A DNA stretch of 64,000 nucleotides, taken from positions 2,914,001 through 2,978,000 of the forward strand of contig NZ_CP073347.1 in assembly GCF_024397915.1 (NCBI RefSeq). The letters run 5' to 3'. Below the pieces are notes generated by a model, which ran no database searches, had not been told where the DNA came from, and was given only the letters and a program-made list of their open reading frames with translations. Position numbers and translations under genes: made by a program. Source of the stretch: Marinobacterium rhizophilum (GTDB lineage: Bacteria; Pseudomonadota; Gammaproteobacteria; Pseudomonadales; Balneatricaceae). This document shows, piece by piece, positions 1 to 8,924 of the stretch. Positions within the stretch are counted from its first letter, which is position 1, and each line of letters opens with the position of its first letter.

Positions 1-820
1 GTGTGACCGCTCCCGCCACGCTGGACGCCGCCACAAAGTCGACATCCCCCGTGAGGCGGGACTTGCCCTCGGCCATCTCGATGCGGTTGATGCCCACATC
101 CAGCACGATTGCGCCGGGCTTGATGTAGCTGGCATCCACCATCTCCGGCCGGCCCACCGCCACCACCAGGATGTCGGCGCTGCGACATTCCGCCGCCAGG
201 TTTTGGCTGCGGGAGTGCACCGTGGTCACGGTGCAATGGGCGTTCAGCAGCAGCTGCCCCATCGGCTTGCCGACGATATTGGAGCGCCCCACCACCACGG
301 CCTTCTTGCCGGACAGGTCCCCCAGGCGGTCCTGCAGCAACAGCAGGCAGCCCAGCGGTGTGCAGGGCACCAGCGCCGGCTGGCCGGTACTGAGGCGCCC
401 GACATTGATCGGGTGAAAACCGTCCACGTCCTTGGCCGGATCGATGGCCTCGATCACGGCGGTTTCCTCGATCTGTGCCGGCAGCGGCAGCTGCACCAGG
501 ATGCCGTCCACCTGATCATCGCTGTTAAGCGTGCTGATCAGCTGCAGCAGCTCGGCCTGGGAGGTGCTGTCCGGCAGCAGGTGCGGAAAGGAGGCGATGC
601 CGGCCTCGGCGGCCTGGCGCATCTTGGTTTTCACATACACCTGGCTGGCCGGATCATCGCCGACCAGTACCACGGCGAGGCCCGGCTGGCGCCCGGCCTG
701 GGTCTGGAAGCGGGCGGCCCCCTGTGCCACCTCGGCACGCAGGGCTTCGGCAAAAGCCTTGCCGTCAATGCGCGCCGCATAGTCGCGGTGTCGCCGTTGA
801 TCTTCAGCAGCTTCATTCAT
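1..820 (-). CDS. folD: Bifunctional methylenetetrahydrofolate dehydrogenase / methenyltetrahydrofolate cyclohydrolase (3' end outside window)
   Basis: FolD oxidises 5,10-methylene-THF to methenyl-THF with NADP and hydrolyses it to 10-formyl-THF in the cytoplasm. About 273 codons are present; the family is about 285 residues, so only roughly the last dozen lie beyond the left edge. Visible signatures are the YVKTKM catalytic lysine motif, KDVDGFHP, the nucleotide-binding VVGRSNIVGKP and the near-terminal GDVDF. The ATG is preceded by AAAGGGG nine bases upstream; a second ATG four bases further in is out of frame. It lies 18 bp after purU at the end of an apparent tau/dmgdh/etf/purU series, so it probably feeds C1 units from demethylation to the deformylase. 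Confidence 0.95.
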   Translation of the reverse strand, partial: MNEAAEDQRRHRDYAARIDGKAFAEALRAEVAQGAARFQTQAGRQPGLAVVLVGDDPASQVYVKTKMRQAAEAGIASFPHLLPDSTSQAELLQLISTLNSDDQVDGILVQLPLPAQIEETAVIEAIDPAKDVDGFHPINVGRLSTGQPALVPCTPLGCLLLLQDRLGDLSGKKAVVVGRSNIVGKPMGQLLLNAHCTVTTVHSRSQNLAAECRSADILVVAVGRPEMVDASYIKPGAIVLDVGINRIEMAEGKSRLTGDVDFVAASSVAGAVT

Positions 821-838
821 CTGGCTGTACCCCTTTGA

Positions 839-1699
839 TCAGAAAACGACGGTGCGAAGGCCGTTCTGGAAGACACGGTGACGCACGTGGTATTTAACCG
901 CACGGGCCAGGGTCTGGGCTTCGGTATCGCGCCCCACCTGGGTCAGGTGCTGCGGATCCTGGGCATGGTCAACCCGCTCCACCATCTGCTCGATGATCGG
1001 ACCTTCGTCCAGGTCACCGGTGACGTAATGGGCGGTGGCACCGATCAGTTTCACGCCGCGCTCGTACGCCTGGTAGTAGGGCTTGGCACCCTTGAAGCCT
1101 GGCAGGAAGGAGTGGTGGATGTTGATGCAACGCCCGGCCAGCTGCTGGCACAGGGTGTCGGACAGCACCTGCATGTAGCGCGCCAGTACCACCAGTTCGG
1201 TGCCGGTCTGCTCGACGATCTCGAGCAGCTTGGCTTCCTGCTCCGGCTTGGTTTCCTTGGTCACCGGCAGGTGGATGTAATCCAGCCCTTCGCGCTCGGC
1301 CAGGTAGCGCAGGTCTTCGTGGTTGGAGACGATGGCGGATATCTCGATGTTGAGCTCGCCGGTGGCGCGGCGGTACAGCAGGTCACGCAGGCAGTGGTCG
1401 TACTTGGACACCATGATCAGCACCCGGGCCGGCTGGTTGGCGTCGTGGATTTCCCACTCCATGTCAAAGCGCAGCGCCGTGACTTCAAACGCGGCCTTGA
1501 GCTGCTCGACACTCGGCTGCTGGTTGCCTTCAAACACGAACTCGATGGTGGAGAAAAAGCGGCCGGATTCCAGATCGTCGAACTGGTGAAACTCCTTGAT
1601 AAAGCAGCCACGATCGGCCAGGAAGTTACCCACCGCAGCAACGATGCCGACCTTGCCGGGGCAAGAGACTTTTAGAATGTATGCAGGTTTGTTCTTCAT
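839..1699 (-). CDS. purU: Formyltetrahydrofolate deformylase, copy 1
   Basis: PurU hydrolyses 10-formyl-THF to formate plus THF. The 286 residues fit the family: an N-terminal ACT-like domain (roughly 1-85, starting KPAYILKVSCPGKVG) and a C-terminal formyltransferase domain with the catalytic NIHHSFLPGFKGAKPY and GATAHYVTGDLDEGP stretches. The ATG was chosen because AGGA lies six bases upstream and the ACT domain starts immediately; upstream in-frame codons overlap etfA. In its position between etfA and folD it would regenerate free THF when methyl groups are stripped from N-methyl substrates. A second purU sits at the end of the sarcosine oxidase operon. Confidence 0.96.
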   Translation of the reverse strand: MKNKPAYILKVSCPGKVGIVAAVGNFLADRGCFIKEFHQFDDLESGRFFSTIEFVFEGNQQPSVEQLKAAFEVTALRFDMEWEIHDANQPARVLIMVSKYDHCLRDLLYRRATGELNIEISAIVSNHEDLRYLAEREGLDYIHLPVTKETKPEQEAKLLEIVEQTGTELVVLARYMQVLSDTLCQQLAGRCINIHHSFLPGFKGAKPYYQAYERGVKLIGATAHYVTGDLDEGPIIEQMVERVDHAQDPQHLTQVGRDTEAQTLARAVKYHVRHRVFQNGLRTVVF

Positions 1700-1733
1700 C
1701 TCGGTTCCTATGCGTTTAAAGGTAATCAGAGTC

Positions 1734-2663
1734 TCAGAGCGCGGCGTCGAGCGCGGGCATGATATCGAACAGGTCACCAACGATGCCGTAGTCGGCCACC
1801 TGGAAGATGGGCGCGTCCGGATCCTTGTTGATCGCCACGATCATCTTGGAATCCTTCATGCCGGCCAGGTGCTGGATGGCACCGGAAATACCCACGGCGA
1901 TATACAGATCCGGCGCCACTACCTTGCCGGTCTGGCCGACCTGGTAGTCGTTGGGCACAAAGCCCGCGTCCACCGCGGCGCGGGACGCACCCACCGCCGC
2001 GCCGAGCTTGGCGGCGACCGTATCCAGCAGGGCAAAGTTCTCGCCGTTGCCCATGCCGCGGCCACCGGAGATAACGATGCGCGCCGTGGTCAGTTCAGGC
2101 CCTGCGGACTTGGCTTCGGTGCGGCTGACAAAACGGGCCTGGGCCTGGGCGGCAGGCGCGTCGATGGCCAGGCATTCGGCGCTGCCGCCGGTGGCCGCCA
2201 CGGCCTCGAACTTGGTGCTGCGCACGGTGATGACCTTGATGGCGTCGTGGCTGCGCACGGTGGCCAGGGCATTGCCGGCGTAGATCGGGCGCTCGAAGGT
2301 GTTGGCATCGATCACCGCACTGATATCGGAGATCTGCGGTACATCCAGCAGCGCGGCGACGCGGGGCAGCAGGTTCTTGGCAAAGGTCGAGTTCGAGGCC
2401 AGCACATGGCTGTAGCCTTCGGCGCAGCGCTGCACCAGCGGTGCCATGTCTTCAGCCAGGGGCTGGGCGAACAGTTCACAGTCGGCGCTCAGCACCCGGT
2501 GCACACCAGGGATGGCAGCAGCGGCCTGGGTCACTGCCGCGCAGTTGCCCCCCAGAACCAGGATGTCGATGTCGCCACCGATCTGCGCTGCAGCGCCCAG
2601 GGTGTTAAAGGTCGACGAAGCGATGCTGTTGTTGTCGTGATCTGCGATGACAAGAATGGTCAT
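1734..2663 (-). CDS. etfA: Electron transfer flavoprotein, alpha subunit
   Basis: EtfA is the FAD-binding subunit of soluble ETF, which takes electrons from flavoprotein dehydrogenases and hands them to the ETF:quinone oxidoreductase. The 309 residues match the usual length. The C-terminal FAD domain is clear: SGGRGMG, VGQTGKVVAPDLYIAVGISG, and the terminal INKDPDAPIFQVADYGIVGD. It follows etfB by 11 bp and is surely co-transcribed with it. Placement directly behind a dimethylglycine dehydrogenase-like gene suggests a dedicated acceptor for those demethylases, as known for mammalian DMGDH and SarDH. Confidence 0.96.
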   Translation of the reverse strand: MTILVIADHDNNSIASSTFNTLGAAAQIGGDIDILVLGGNCAAVTQAAAAIPGVHRVLSADCELFAQPLAEDMAPLVQRCAEGYSHVLASNSTFAKNLLPRVAALLDVPQISDISAVIDANTFERPIYAGNALATVRSHDAIKVITVRSTKFEAVAATGGSAECLAIDAPAAQAQARFVSRTEAKSAGPELTTARIVISGGRGMGNGENFALLDTVAAKLGAAVGASRAAVDAGFVPNDYQVGQTGKVVAPDLYIAVGISGAIQHLAGMKDSKMIVAINKDPDAPIFQVADYGIVGDLFDIMPALDAAL

Positions 2664-2674
2664 GGTACGTCTCC

Positions 2675-3427
2675 TTAAGCGATCGCTGCGTCTTGTTTGA
2701 GTTTTTCCACCAGCTCGGCGGCGCTGGCCACCAGCACACTGCCATTCGTCCGTGCCGGCGGTTCAACCACGCCCACCAGCTCCAGCCGTGGGCTCAGATC
2801 GACCCCCAGCGATGCAGCATCGATGCTGTCCAGCGGCTTTTTCTTGGCCTTCATGATGGCCGGCAGGGAGGCAAAGCGTGGCTCGTTCAGGCGCAGGTCC
2901 GCGGTGATGACCGCCGGCAGGTTCAGTGCGACGGTTTCCAGGCCACCGTCCACTTCACGGGTGACTTCAATCTGCTCGCCCGAGGCCGCCAGGCCCGAGG
3001 CAAAGGTGCCCTGCGGCCAGCCCAGCAGGGCCGCCAGCATCTGGCCGGTCTGGTTGCAGTCATCATCGATGGCCTGCTTGCCCAGCATCACCAGGCCTGC
3101 ACCCTCTTTCTCGGCCAGCGCCTTGAAGGTTTTGGCCACGGACAGCGGTTCGGTAGCCTCGGTGTGCGGTACCAGGATGGCACGGTCAGCGCCCATGGCG
3201 AGTGCCTGGCGCAGGGTGTCCTGGGCCTTTTCCGGGCCGATGGACACGGCGATAACTTCAGTCGCCGCACCCGCTTCCCTCAGTCTGACTGCGGCTTCAA
3301 CGGCGATCTCGTCAAACGGGTTGATAGCCATCTTGACGTTATCCAGGTCCACCGCCGAGCCGTCTGCCCGCACCCGCACCTTGACGTTGTGATCGAGTAC
3401 GCGCTTAACGCCCACAAGAATCTTCAT
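2675..3427 (-). CDS. etfB: Electron transfer flavoprotein, beta subunit
   Basis: EtfB is the AMP-binding partner of EtfA. The protein has 250 residues, normal for the family. It opens with MKILVGVKRVLDHNVKVRV and carries the typical INPFDEIAVEAAVRLRE and LGKQAIDDDCNQTGQMLAALLGW segments. The chosen ATG has AGAGGTG a few bases upstream; an upstream in-frame ATG has no such site. It is the first gene of the etfBA pair, 86 bp after the preceding flavoprotein dehydrogenase, which supports electron transfer from that enzyme to this ETF. Confidence 0.96.
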   Translation of the reverse strand: MKILVGVKRVLDHNVKVRVRADGSAVDLDNVKMAINPFDEIAVEAAVRLREAGAATEVIAVSIGPEKAQDTLRQALAMGADRAILVPHTEATEPLSVAKTFKALAEKEGAGLVMLGKQAIDDDCNQTGQMLAALLGWPQGTFASGLAASGEQIEVTREVDGGLETVALNLPAVITADLRLNEPRFASLPAIMKAKKKPLDSIDAASLGVDLSPRLELVGVVEPPARTNGSVLVASAAELVEKLKQDAAIA

Positions 3428-3513
3428 GGAGTCACCTCTTATAATGTTCAATCAATATTGCGATCGGTAAAGTGCGCGACGCTGCTGCGTCACGCCTTGA
3501 ATCGGTCGACCTG

Positions 3514-5964
3514 TCAGCACTTGATGCGCTCGTTAGTCGGATCGTAGAAGGGGCGCAGCGATGGCTTGACGACATAGCGCTCGCACTCGACTTCGATCTC
3601 GAATTTGACACTGTCGAGCCAGTCCTTGTTGATGCCGGCATCGTGGTGCACATACCCCATGGCCACCGTGGCGCCCAGGGTGTGGCAGAACATGCCCGCC
3701 GTGGTATGACCCACCAGCTTGCCGTCGGCAAAAATCGGTTCTTCGTGGTAGCACAAAGGCTCGGCATCCTCGAACAGGAAGGCAATGAAGCGCTTGCTCA
3801 GCAGGCCTTTTTCCTTCTGCGCCAGCAGGGCTTCCTTGCCGATAAAACCGCCGTCCTTGTCAAAATTGACCGCAAAGCCCAGGCCTGCCTCCAGCGGGGT
3901 GTCTTCATCGGTGATGTCGTGGCCCCAGTGGCGGTAGCCCTTCTCCATACGCAGCGAATTCATGGTGTGGTAGCCATAGGGACGAATGCCGAACTCCTGG
4001 CCCGCCTCGAACACCGCCTCGTATACGCTGGGTGCGTATTCGGTGGGGATATAGAGTTCCCAGCCCAGCTCGCCGACGTAGGTTATGCGTGATGCCCTGA
4101 CCATGGCGTAGTGCATGTCGATCTCGCGGGAAGTCGCAAACGGGAAAGCCTCGTGGGACAGATCCGCCTGGGTCAGCTTGCTGAGAGTTTCCCGCGAGCG
4201 CGGTCCCATGACGGTGACAACGGCGTAGGCCGAGGTCATGTCGGTAATCACCAACTGGGCATTGTCCGGCTTGTTGCGACGCAGCCAGTCCAGGTCACGG
4301 TTCTGACAGGCAACGCCGGATACCACCAGGAACCTGTCATCGGCCAGGCGGCTGACCGTCACGTCGGCCTCGATACCACCGCGCGCATTGAGCCACTGGG
4401 TGTAGACCATCCTGCCGACGCGCACATCCACGTTGTTGGCGCAGATACGGTTGAGATACGCCAGCGCATCCTTGCCCTCAAGCTGGTACTTGGAGAACGA
4501 ACTCTGATCGATCACGCCGACATCGTTACGCACGGCCGCGTGTTCCTGAGCATTGCATTCAAACCAGTTCTGGCGACCGAAGGAATACTCGTACTCCGGC
4601 TTCATGCCGTCGATGGCAAACCAGTTGGCGCGCTCCCAGCCGTTCTCGACACCAAAGCAGGCGCCCTGGGCCTTTAACTGATCATGCAGTACCGAGCGGC
4701 GCACGCCGCGGGCGGTCTTGAACTGCTTGAACGGGTAGTGCGTTTCGTACAGCAGCCCCAGCGACTCGGTGGTGCGCTCGTACAGGTACGCCTGGGTGCC
4801 CTGGAACGGCATGTTGCGGCGAATGTCCACATCCCACAGATCCCGCGGCGCATGCCCCTTGTGAATCCACTCGGCCAGCATCTTGCCGGCGCCACCGGCG
4901 GACTGAATGCCCACCGAGTTGAAGCCGGCGGCGACAAAGTAGTTTTTCAGCTCCGGCGCCTCACCCAGGTGGTAGCGGTCATCCGGGGTAAAGGACTCGG
5001 GGCCGTTGAAGAACACCTGCAAGCCGGTGCGTTCCAGAATCGGCAGGCGGTGCATGGCCGATTCGAGGTAGGGTTCCAGGTGATCCAGGTCCGGCGGCAG
5101 CTCATCGAAGCAGAAACCGTCCGGAATGCCTTCCATGCCCCAGGGCTTGGCGCCGGGCTCGAAGGTGCCGATCAGCAGCTTGCCGGCGTCCGGCTTGTAG
5201 TAGTTGAATCCGTCCATATCCCGCAGCACCGGCAGGCCCGCCTTCAGCTCCGGCATGCTCTCGGTCACCACGTAATAGTGCTCGGCGGCATGCAAGGGCA
5301 CATTGACGCCGGCCTTGCGGCCAAATTCCCGCGCCCACATGCCGGCGCAGTTCACCACGTACTCGGCATCGATGTCGCCCTTGTCCGTCACCACACCGGT
5401 AGCGCGGCCATCCCGGGTCTTGATATCCAGCACCTGGGTGTTTTCGAAGATCTGGGCACCGCCCATGCGGGCACCCTTGGCCAGCGCCTGGGTGGTATCC
5501 ACCGGGCTGGTCATGCCGTCCATCGGCAGGTGAATGGCGCCGATGACATCCTCGGTATTCAGCAGCGGCCACAGATCGCGGGCCTGCTCCGGGTTGATCA
5601 CGTTGCAGGGGAATCCCGCCACCTTGGCCATGGACGCGCCGCGCTTGATCTCGGCCAGACGTTCCTTGTTGGTGGCGATGGTCAGGGAGCCGTTGCGTAC
5701 AAAACCGGTCGCCTGGCCCGTTTCGGCCTCCAGGCGTTCGTACAGGCTGGCACTGTAGTTCGCCAGCATGGACATGTTGTAAGTCGCACGCAGCGTCGGC
5801 ACCAGGCCCGCCGCATGCCAGGTGGTGCCGCAGGTCAGCGTCTTGCGCTCCAGCAGCACAACATCGCGCATGCCCAGCTGGGTCAGGTGATACGCCAGGC
5901 TGCAGCCGATTACGCCACCGCCTACGATCACCACCTGTGCTTGAGTCGGAAATGAGTTGTTCAT
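3514..5964 (-). CDS. Dimethylglycine/sarcosine dehydrogenase-like flavoprotein with folate domain (copy 1)
   Basis: The enzyme has 816 residues with the two-part design of DMGDH and sarcosine dehydrogenase: an N-terminal FAD oxidoreductase (about 1-400) and a C-terminal GcvT/aminomethyltransferase-type folate domain (about 420-816). The dinucleotide fold is VVIVGGGVIG at 11-20. GTTWHAAG follows, with His50 at the position that binds FAD covalently in mammalian DMGDH. Such enzymes oxidise an N-methyl group, capture formaldehyde as methylene-THF and donate electrons to ETF. The ATG follows AAGAGAG. etfBA, purU and folD lie downstream. The exact substrate (dimethylglycine, sarcosine or another N-methyl compound) cannot be fixed from sequence. 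Confidence 0.88.
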   Translation of the reverse strand: MNNSFPTQAQVVIVGGGVIGCSLAYHLTQLGMRDVVLLERKTLTCGTTWHAAGLVPTLRATYNMSMLANYSASLYERLEAETGQATGFVRNGSLTIATNKERLAEIKRGASMAKVAGFPCNVINPEQARDLWPLLNTEDVIGAIHLPMDGMTSPVDTTQALAKGARMGGAQIFENTQVLDIKTRDGRATGVVTDKGDIDAEYVVNCAGMWAREFGRKAGVNVPLHAAEHYYVVTESMPELKAGLPVLRDMDGFNYYKPDAGKLLIGTFEPGAKPWGMEGIPDGFCFDELPPDLDHLEPYLESAMHRLPILERTGLQVFFNGPESFTPDDRYHLGEAPELKNYFVAAGFNSVGIQSAGGAGKMLAEWIHKGHAPRDLWDVDIRRNMPFQGTQAYLYERTTESLGLLYETHYPFKQFKTARGVRRSVLHDQLKAQGACFGVENGWERANWFAIDGMKPEYEYSFGRQNWFECNAQEHAAVRNDVGVIDQSSFSKYQLEGKDALAYLNRICANNVDVRVGRMVYTQWLNARGGIEADVTVSRLADDRFLVVSGVACQNRDLDWLRRNKPDNAQLVITDMTSAYAVVTVMGPRSRETLSKLTQADLSHEAFPFATSREIDMHYAMVRASRITYVGELGWELYIPTEYAPSVYEAVFEAGQEFGIRPYGYHTMNSLRMEKGYRHWGHDITDEDTPLEAGLGFAVNFDKDGGFIGKEALLAQKEKGLLSKRFIAFLFEDAEPLCYHEEPIFADGKLVGHTTAGMFCHTLGATVAMGYVHHDAGINKDWLDSVKFEIEVECERYVVKPSLRPFYDPTNERIKC

Positions 5965-6137
5965 CGATACTCTCTTTTTCTGTATGACCCGCGCCCCTGA
6001 GAGGCGACCTGATACTGACTGCACGTTTTGGTGACAGGACGTGACCCGGGAGCAGTCAGAACGAATCCGCAAACCGCTTCAGGAAAGAAAGCCTTCCCGT
6101 TCACCAGCTTTTAAATGAGATTATCACAACAAAATAA

Positions 6138-6180
6138 ATTCACAAATGAAATTTTGATATTAATTTTCATGAAAGTGAAT
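6138..6180. promoter_or_regulatory. AT-rich imperfect palindrome upstream of the copy-1 dehydrogenase
   Basis: ATTCAC at 6138-6143 pairs with GTGAAT at 6175-6180. Just inside each arm is an ATGAAA/TTTCAT match in a very AT-rich core. It lies about 175 bp upstream of the dehydrogenase start, between that gene and the terminator of its neighbour, so it may be an operator or promoter region for the dehydrogenase-etfBA-purU-folD unit. No regulator can be assigned. Confidence 0.35.
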
Positions 6181-6260
6181 GATGAGAACCGCGGTGTGAA
6201 ACCGGGTGAAACGGACAGGCTCGCAATTCGAGCACGCTGCTGCGACAGAGCTGTGCAGCC

Positions 6261-6297
6261 AAAAAAAACCGCCCGGGACAAGGCATCGCGGGCGGTA
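6261..6297 (-). terminator. Rho-independent terminator after the copy-2 dehydrogenase
   Basis: Read on the minus strand, the arms ACCGCCCG and CGGGCGGT enclose a 13-base loop and are followed directly by eight T residues. This is a strong intrinsic terminator for leftward transcription from the tauABC-dehydrogenase unit. It implies that the copy-1 dehydrogenase and etfBA have their own promoter. Confidence 0.8.
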
Positions 6298-6363
6298 GCC
6301 ATTACTACGCAGACTGCCCGGCAGGCACCGGCAGTCTCCTGAAAAGCTTAAGGAGCACACTGT

Positions 6364-6416
6364 TTAGCCCAAGCCCCGGGGGGCTAAGACCAGGCCTGGC
6401 AACCTGCCAGGCCTGG
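6364..6416. repeat. Two extra hairpins between dehydrogenase copy 2 and its terminator
   Basis: TTAGCCC/GGGCTAA at 6364-6387 forms one stem with a 10-base loop. CCAGGCCTGG occurs twice at 6390-6416, seven bases apart, and since each copy is itself palindromic it can pair either way. Both lie within 60 bp after the stop codon of the copy-2 dehydrogenase and may stabilise the 3' end of that transcript. Confidence 0.5.
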
Positions 6417-6422
6417 AGCGGA

Positions 6423-8861
6423 TCAGTCCTCGTAGAAGCCGCGCGAGCGACGGTTTTTCGGATCAAAGGCCGGCGCGTCTATGACTTTCGCGGCACAGCG
6501 CTCTCCCAGGATCAGCACCTCAAGCTCGGTGCCCGGTACCGTCTGAGCCGTCTTGAGATAGGCAAAGGCCAGGCTCTTGCCAAGCGTATGGGCGTAGGCA
6601 CCGGAACTCACCGTCCCCACCACCTTGCCATCGGCCAGCACGGGCTCGAAGGTAAAGGCATCGGCATCCCGGGCCTCAATTTCCAGGTAAGCCAGACGCA
6701 CGCCGGTTCCTTCAATACGCTGGCCCGCCAGCGCATCACGCCCCGTGAAGCTGCGGCCCTCGGTCTTGACGAAGAACTCCAGCCCTGCCTCGATGGGCGT
6801 GTTTTCACAGGTCAGCTCGTGACCCCACATCGGGTAGGCTTTTTCCAGGCGCAGCGAATCCATGGCGCGCAGACCGAAGTTGCGGATACCGAATTCCTGG
6901 CCCGCTTCCATCAGTGCATCGTACAGGCCCAGCTGGTACTCGATGGGATGGTGCAGCTCCCAGCCCAGCTCGCCGACGTAGTTCACCCGCAGCGCCCTGA
7001 CGGGCGCACCAGCCGCCTCGATATCACGGGCGTTGAGCCAGGGAAAGGCCTCGTTGCCCAGATCCGCAGACGTCAGCTTGGCCAGCACGTCCCTCGCATG
7101 GGGTCCGGCAATGACCAGGGTACCGAAGCGGGCGGTCACATCGTTCAGGTTCACAGAACCATCGGCCGGCAGGCGGCGGCGCAGCTCGTCCCAGTCATGG
7201 GAGTGGGCGCCGGCGGCGCTGACCAGGTAGAAGCGATCCTCTGCCAGGCGGGTAATGGTGAACTCGGCACGGATACGGCCGCGGCTGGATACCATATAGG
7301 TCAGGGCGATGGCACCGACCTTCCCTGGCAGGCGGTTGGTCGACAGCTGATCCAGGTAAGCCTCAGCCCCCGGGCCCGAGACTTCGAACTTGGCGAAGGC
7401 CGACAGGTCCAGCAGACCGACGTTTTCGCGCACCGCGCGGCACTCCTGACCGACGGTCTCGAACCAGTTGCCGCGACGATAGCCCAGTACATCCTCACCA
7501 GCCACGCCTTCAGGCGCAAACCAGTTGGCGCGCTCCCAGCCATAGCGGGCACCGAATACAGCGCCATTCTCTTTCAGACGGGTATAGGCCGGTGTCGTTT
7601 TTGCCGGACGGGCTGCCGTGCGGTTTTCGTACTCATAGGGGAAACCATTGGCGTATTCGTGGGCGTAAACTTCACAGGCCTTGGCCACGCTGTAGCGGGC
7701 GTTGGCGTAATCGCCAAAACGACGCGGGTCGAGTTCCCACAGGTCGATCTCGGGGTGACCGTCCAGAATCCACTGCGACATGAAGTGACCGGCGCCACCG
7801 CCCTGCACGATACCGAAGTTGAAGCCGGTGCAGACAAAGTAGTTGTCGATGCCCGCCACCGGGCCAATCAGGGGATGGCCATCGGGGGTGTAGGTAATAG
7901 GGCCATTGATGACCGTCTGCACGCCGGCTTTTTCCAGCAGCGGAATCTGCTCCATGGCCGTGGCGATGATGTCCTCGAGACGGTCCAGCGAAGGCTCGAA
8001 CAGCTCCTGGCCGAAATCCGGCGGCACACCATCGACCCAGCAGGGCAAGCCGCCCGGCTCGTAGGGCCCAAGAATGAAGCCGTCGCGCTCCTGGCGCAGG
8101 TAGTAGGACACATCGGGGTCGCGCACCATCGGTAGTTCGCGGCCACAGTCGGTAACTTCCTGCACACCTTCGGTTACCAGGTACTGATGCTCCATTGAGG
8201 CCATCGGCAGCTTGTGGCCGATCATTGCCGCCACTTCGTTGGCGCGGAAGCCCGCAGCATTGACGATGATATCAGCGGTAAAGGTGCCCTGGGGCGTTTC
8301 GACCTGCCACACACCCGCAGCGTCGCGGCTAATGGCGCTGACCGGGCTGTTGCGGTGAATCCGTGCACCCAGTTCCCGGGCACCCTTGGCCATGGCATTG
8401 GTGACGCTGGTCGGGTCGATGTGGCCATCGTCCGGATCCCAGAGTCCACCGACCAGGTCGTGCGTTTCCAGGAAGGGGTGGTAGGTTTGCAGCTCTTCGG
8501 GTTTCAGCAGCTTGAAATCCAGGCCGCAGATATCGGCCATGCCTGCAACGCGCTGGAACTCTTCGAAACGTTCCTGCGTATGGGCCAGGCGCAGTGCGCC
8601 GGTTTTATGATGCCCCACCGCATGGCCGGTTTCGGCTTCCAGGCGCTGATACAGATCAATACTGTACTGCTGCAACCGCATCACGTTGATACTGGTGCTG
8701 AAGTGAGGCAGGTTCCCCGCGGCGTGCCAGGTTGAACCGGCGGTTAGCTCAGTCCTTTCCACCAGCGCTATGTCCGTACAGCCGCGTTTGGCCAGGTGGT
8801 ACAGCGTGCTAACGCCCGCAATACCGCCGCCGATCACCAATACCTTTGAGTGAGTTGTCAT
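6423..8861 (-). CDS. Dimethylglycine/sarcosine dehydrogenase-like flavoprotein with folate domain (copy 2)
   Basis: A second 812-residue member of the family encoded above it, with the same order of domains: FAD/DAO domain (VLVIGGGIAG near residue 7, GSTWHAAG with the FAD-linking His at 46) and a GcvT-like folate domain from about residue 420. Differences after the His motif (NLPHFSTS here, LVPTLRAT in copy 1) and throughout show that it is a diverged paralogue, not a recent duplicate. The ATG follows GGAGAG nine bases upstream. It lies directly downstream of tauABC, so its substrate is probably what that transporter brings in. The two enzymes may act in sequence on di- and mono-methylated forms. 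Confidence 0.87.
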   Translation of the reverse strand: MTTHSKVLVIGGGIAGVSTLYHLAKRGCTDIALVERTELTAGSTWHAAGNLPHFSTSINVMRLQQYSIDLYQRLEAETGHAVGHHKTGALRLAHTQERFEEFQRVAGMADICGLDFKLLKPEELQTYHPFLETHDLVGGLWDPDDGHIDPTSVTNAMAKGARELGARIHRNSPVSAISRDAAGVWQVETPQGTFTADIIVNAAGFRANEVAAMIGHKLPMASMEHQYLVTEGVQEVTDCGRELPMVRDPDVSYYLRQERDGFILGPYEPGGLPCWVDGVPPDFGQELFEPSLDRLEDIIATAMEQIPLLEKAGVQTVINGPITYTPDGHPLIGPVAGIDNYFVCTGFNFGIVQGGGAGHFMSQWILDGHPEIDLWELDPRRFGDYANARYSVAKACEVYAHEYANGFPYEYENRTAARPAKTTPAYTRLKENGAVFGARYGWERANWFAPEGVAGEDVLGYRRGNWFETVGQECRAVRENVGLLDLSAFAKFEVSGPGAEAYLDQLSTNRLPGKVGAIALTYMVSSRGRIRAEFTITRLAEDRFYLVSAAGAHSHDWDELRRRLPADGSVNLNDVTARFGTLVIAGPHARDVLAKLTSADLGNEAFPWLNARDIEAAGAPVRALRVNYVGELGWELHHPIEYQLGLYDALMEAGQEFGIRNFGLRAMDSLRLEKAYPMWGHELTCENTPIEAGLEFFVKTEGRSFTGRDALAGQRIEGTGVRLAYLEIEARDADAFTFEPVLADGKVVGTVSSGAYAHTLGKSLAFAYLKTAQTVPGTELEVLILGERCAAKVIDAPAFDPKNRRSRGFYED

Positions 8862-8924
8862 CTTGATCTTCTCTCCGTCATTTCACTATTCAGGTGAAAC
8901 TGCGTTGTTTGTTCTGCCCGGGAC

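Noticed and set aside
4684..5955. Long plus-strand open frame of 423 codons
   Set aside because: It is the shadow of the folate-linked dehydrogenase copy 1 on the other strand; same composition artefact, no ribosome site or motif.
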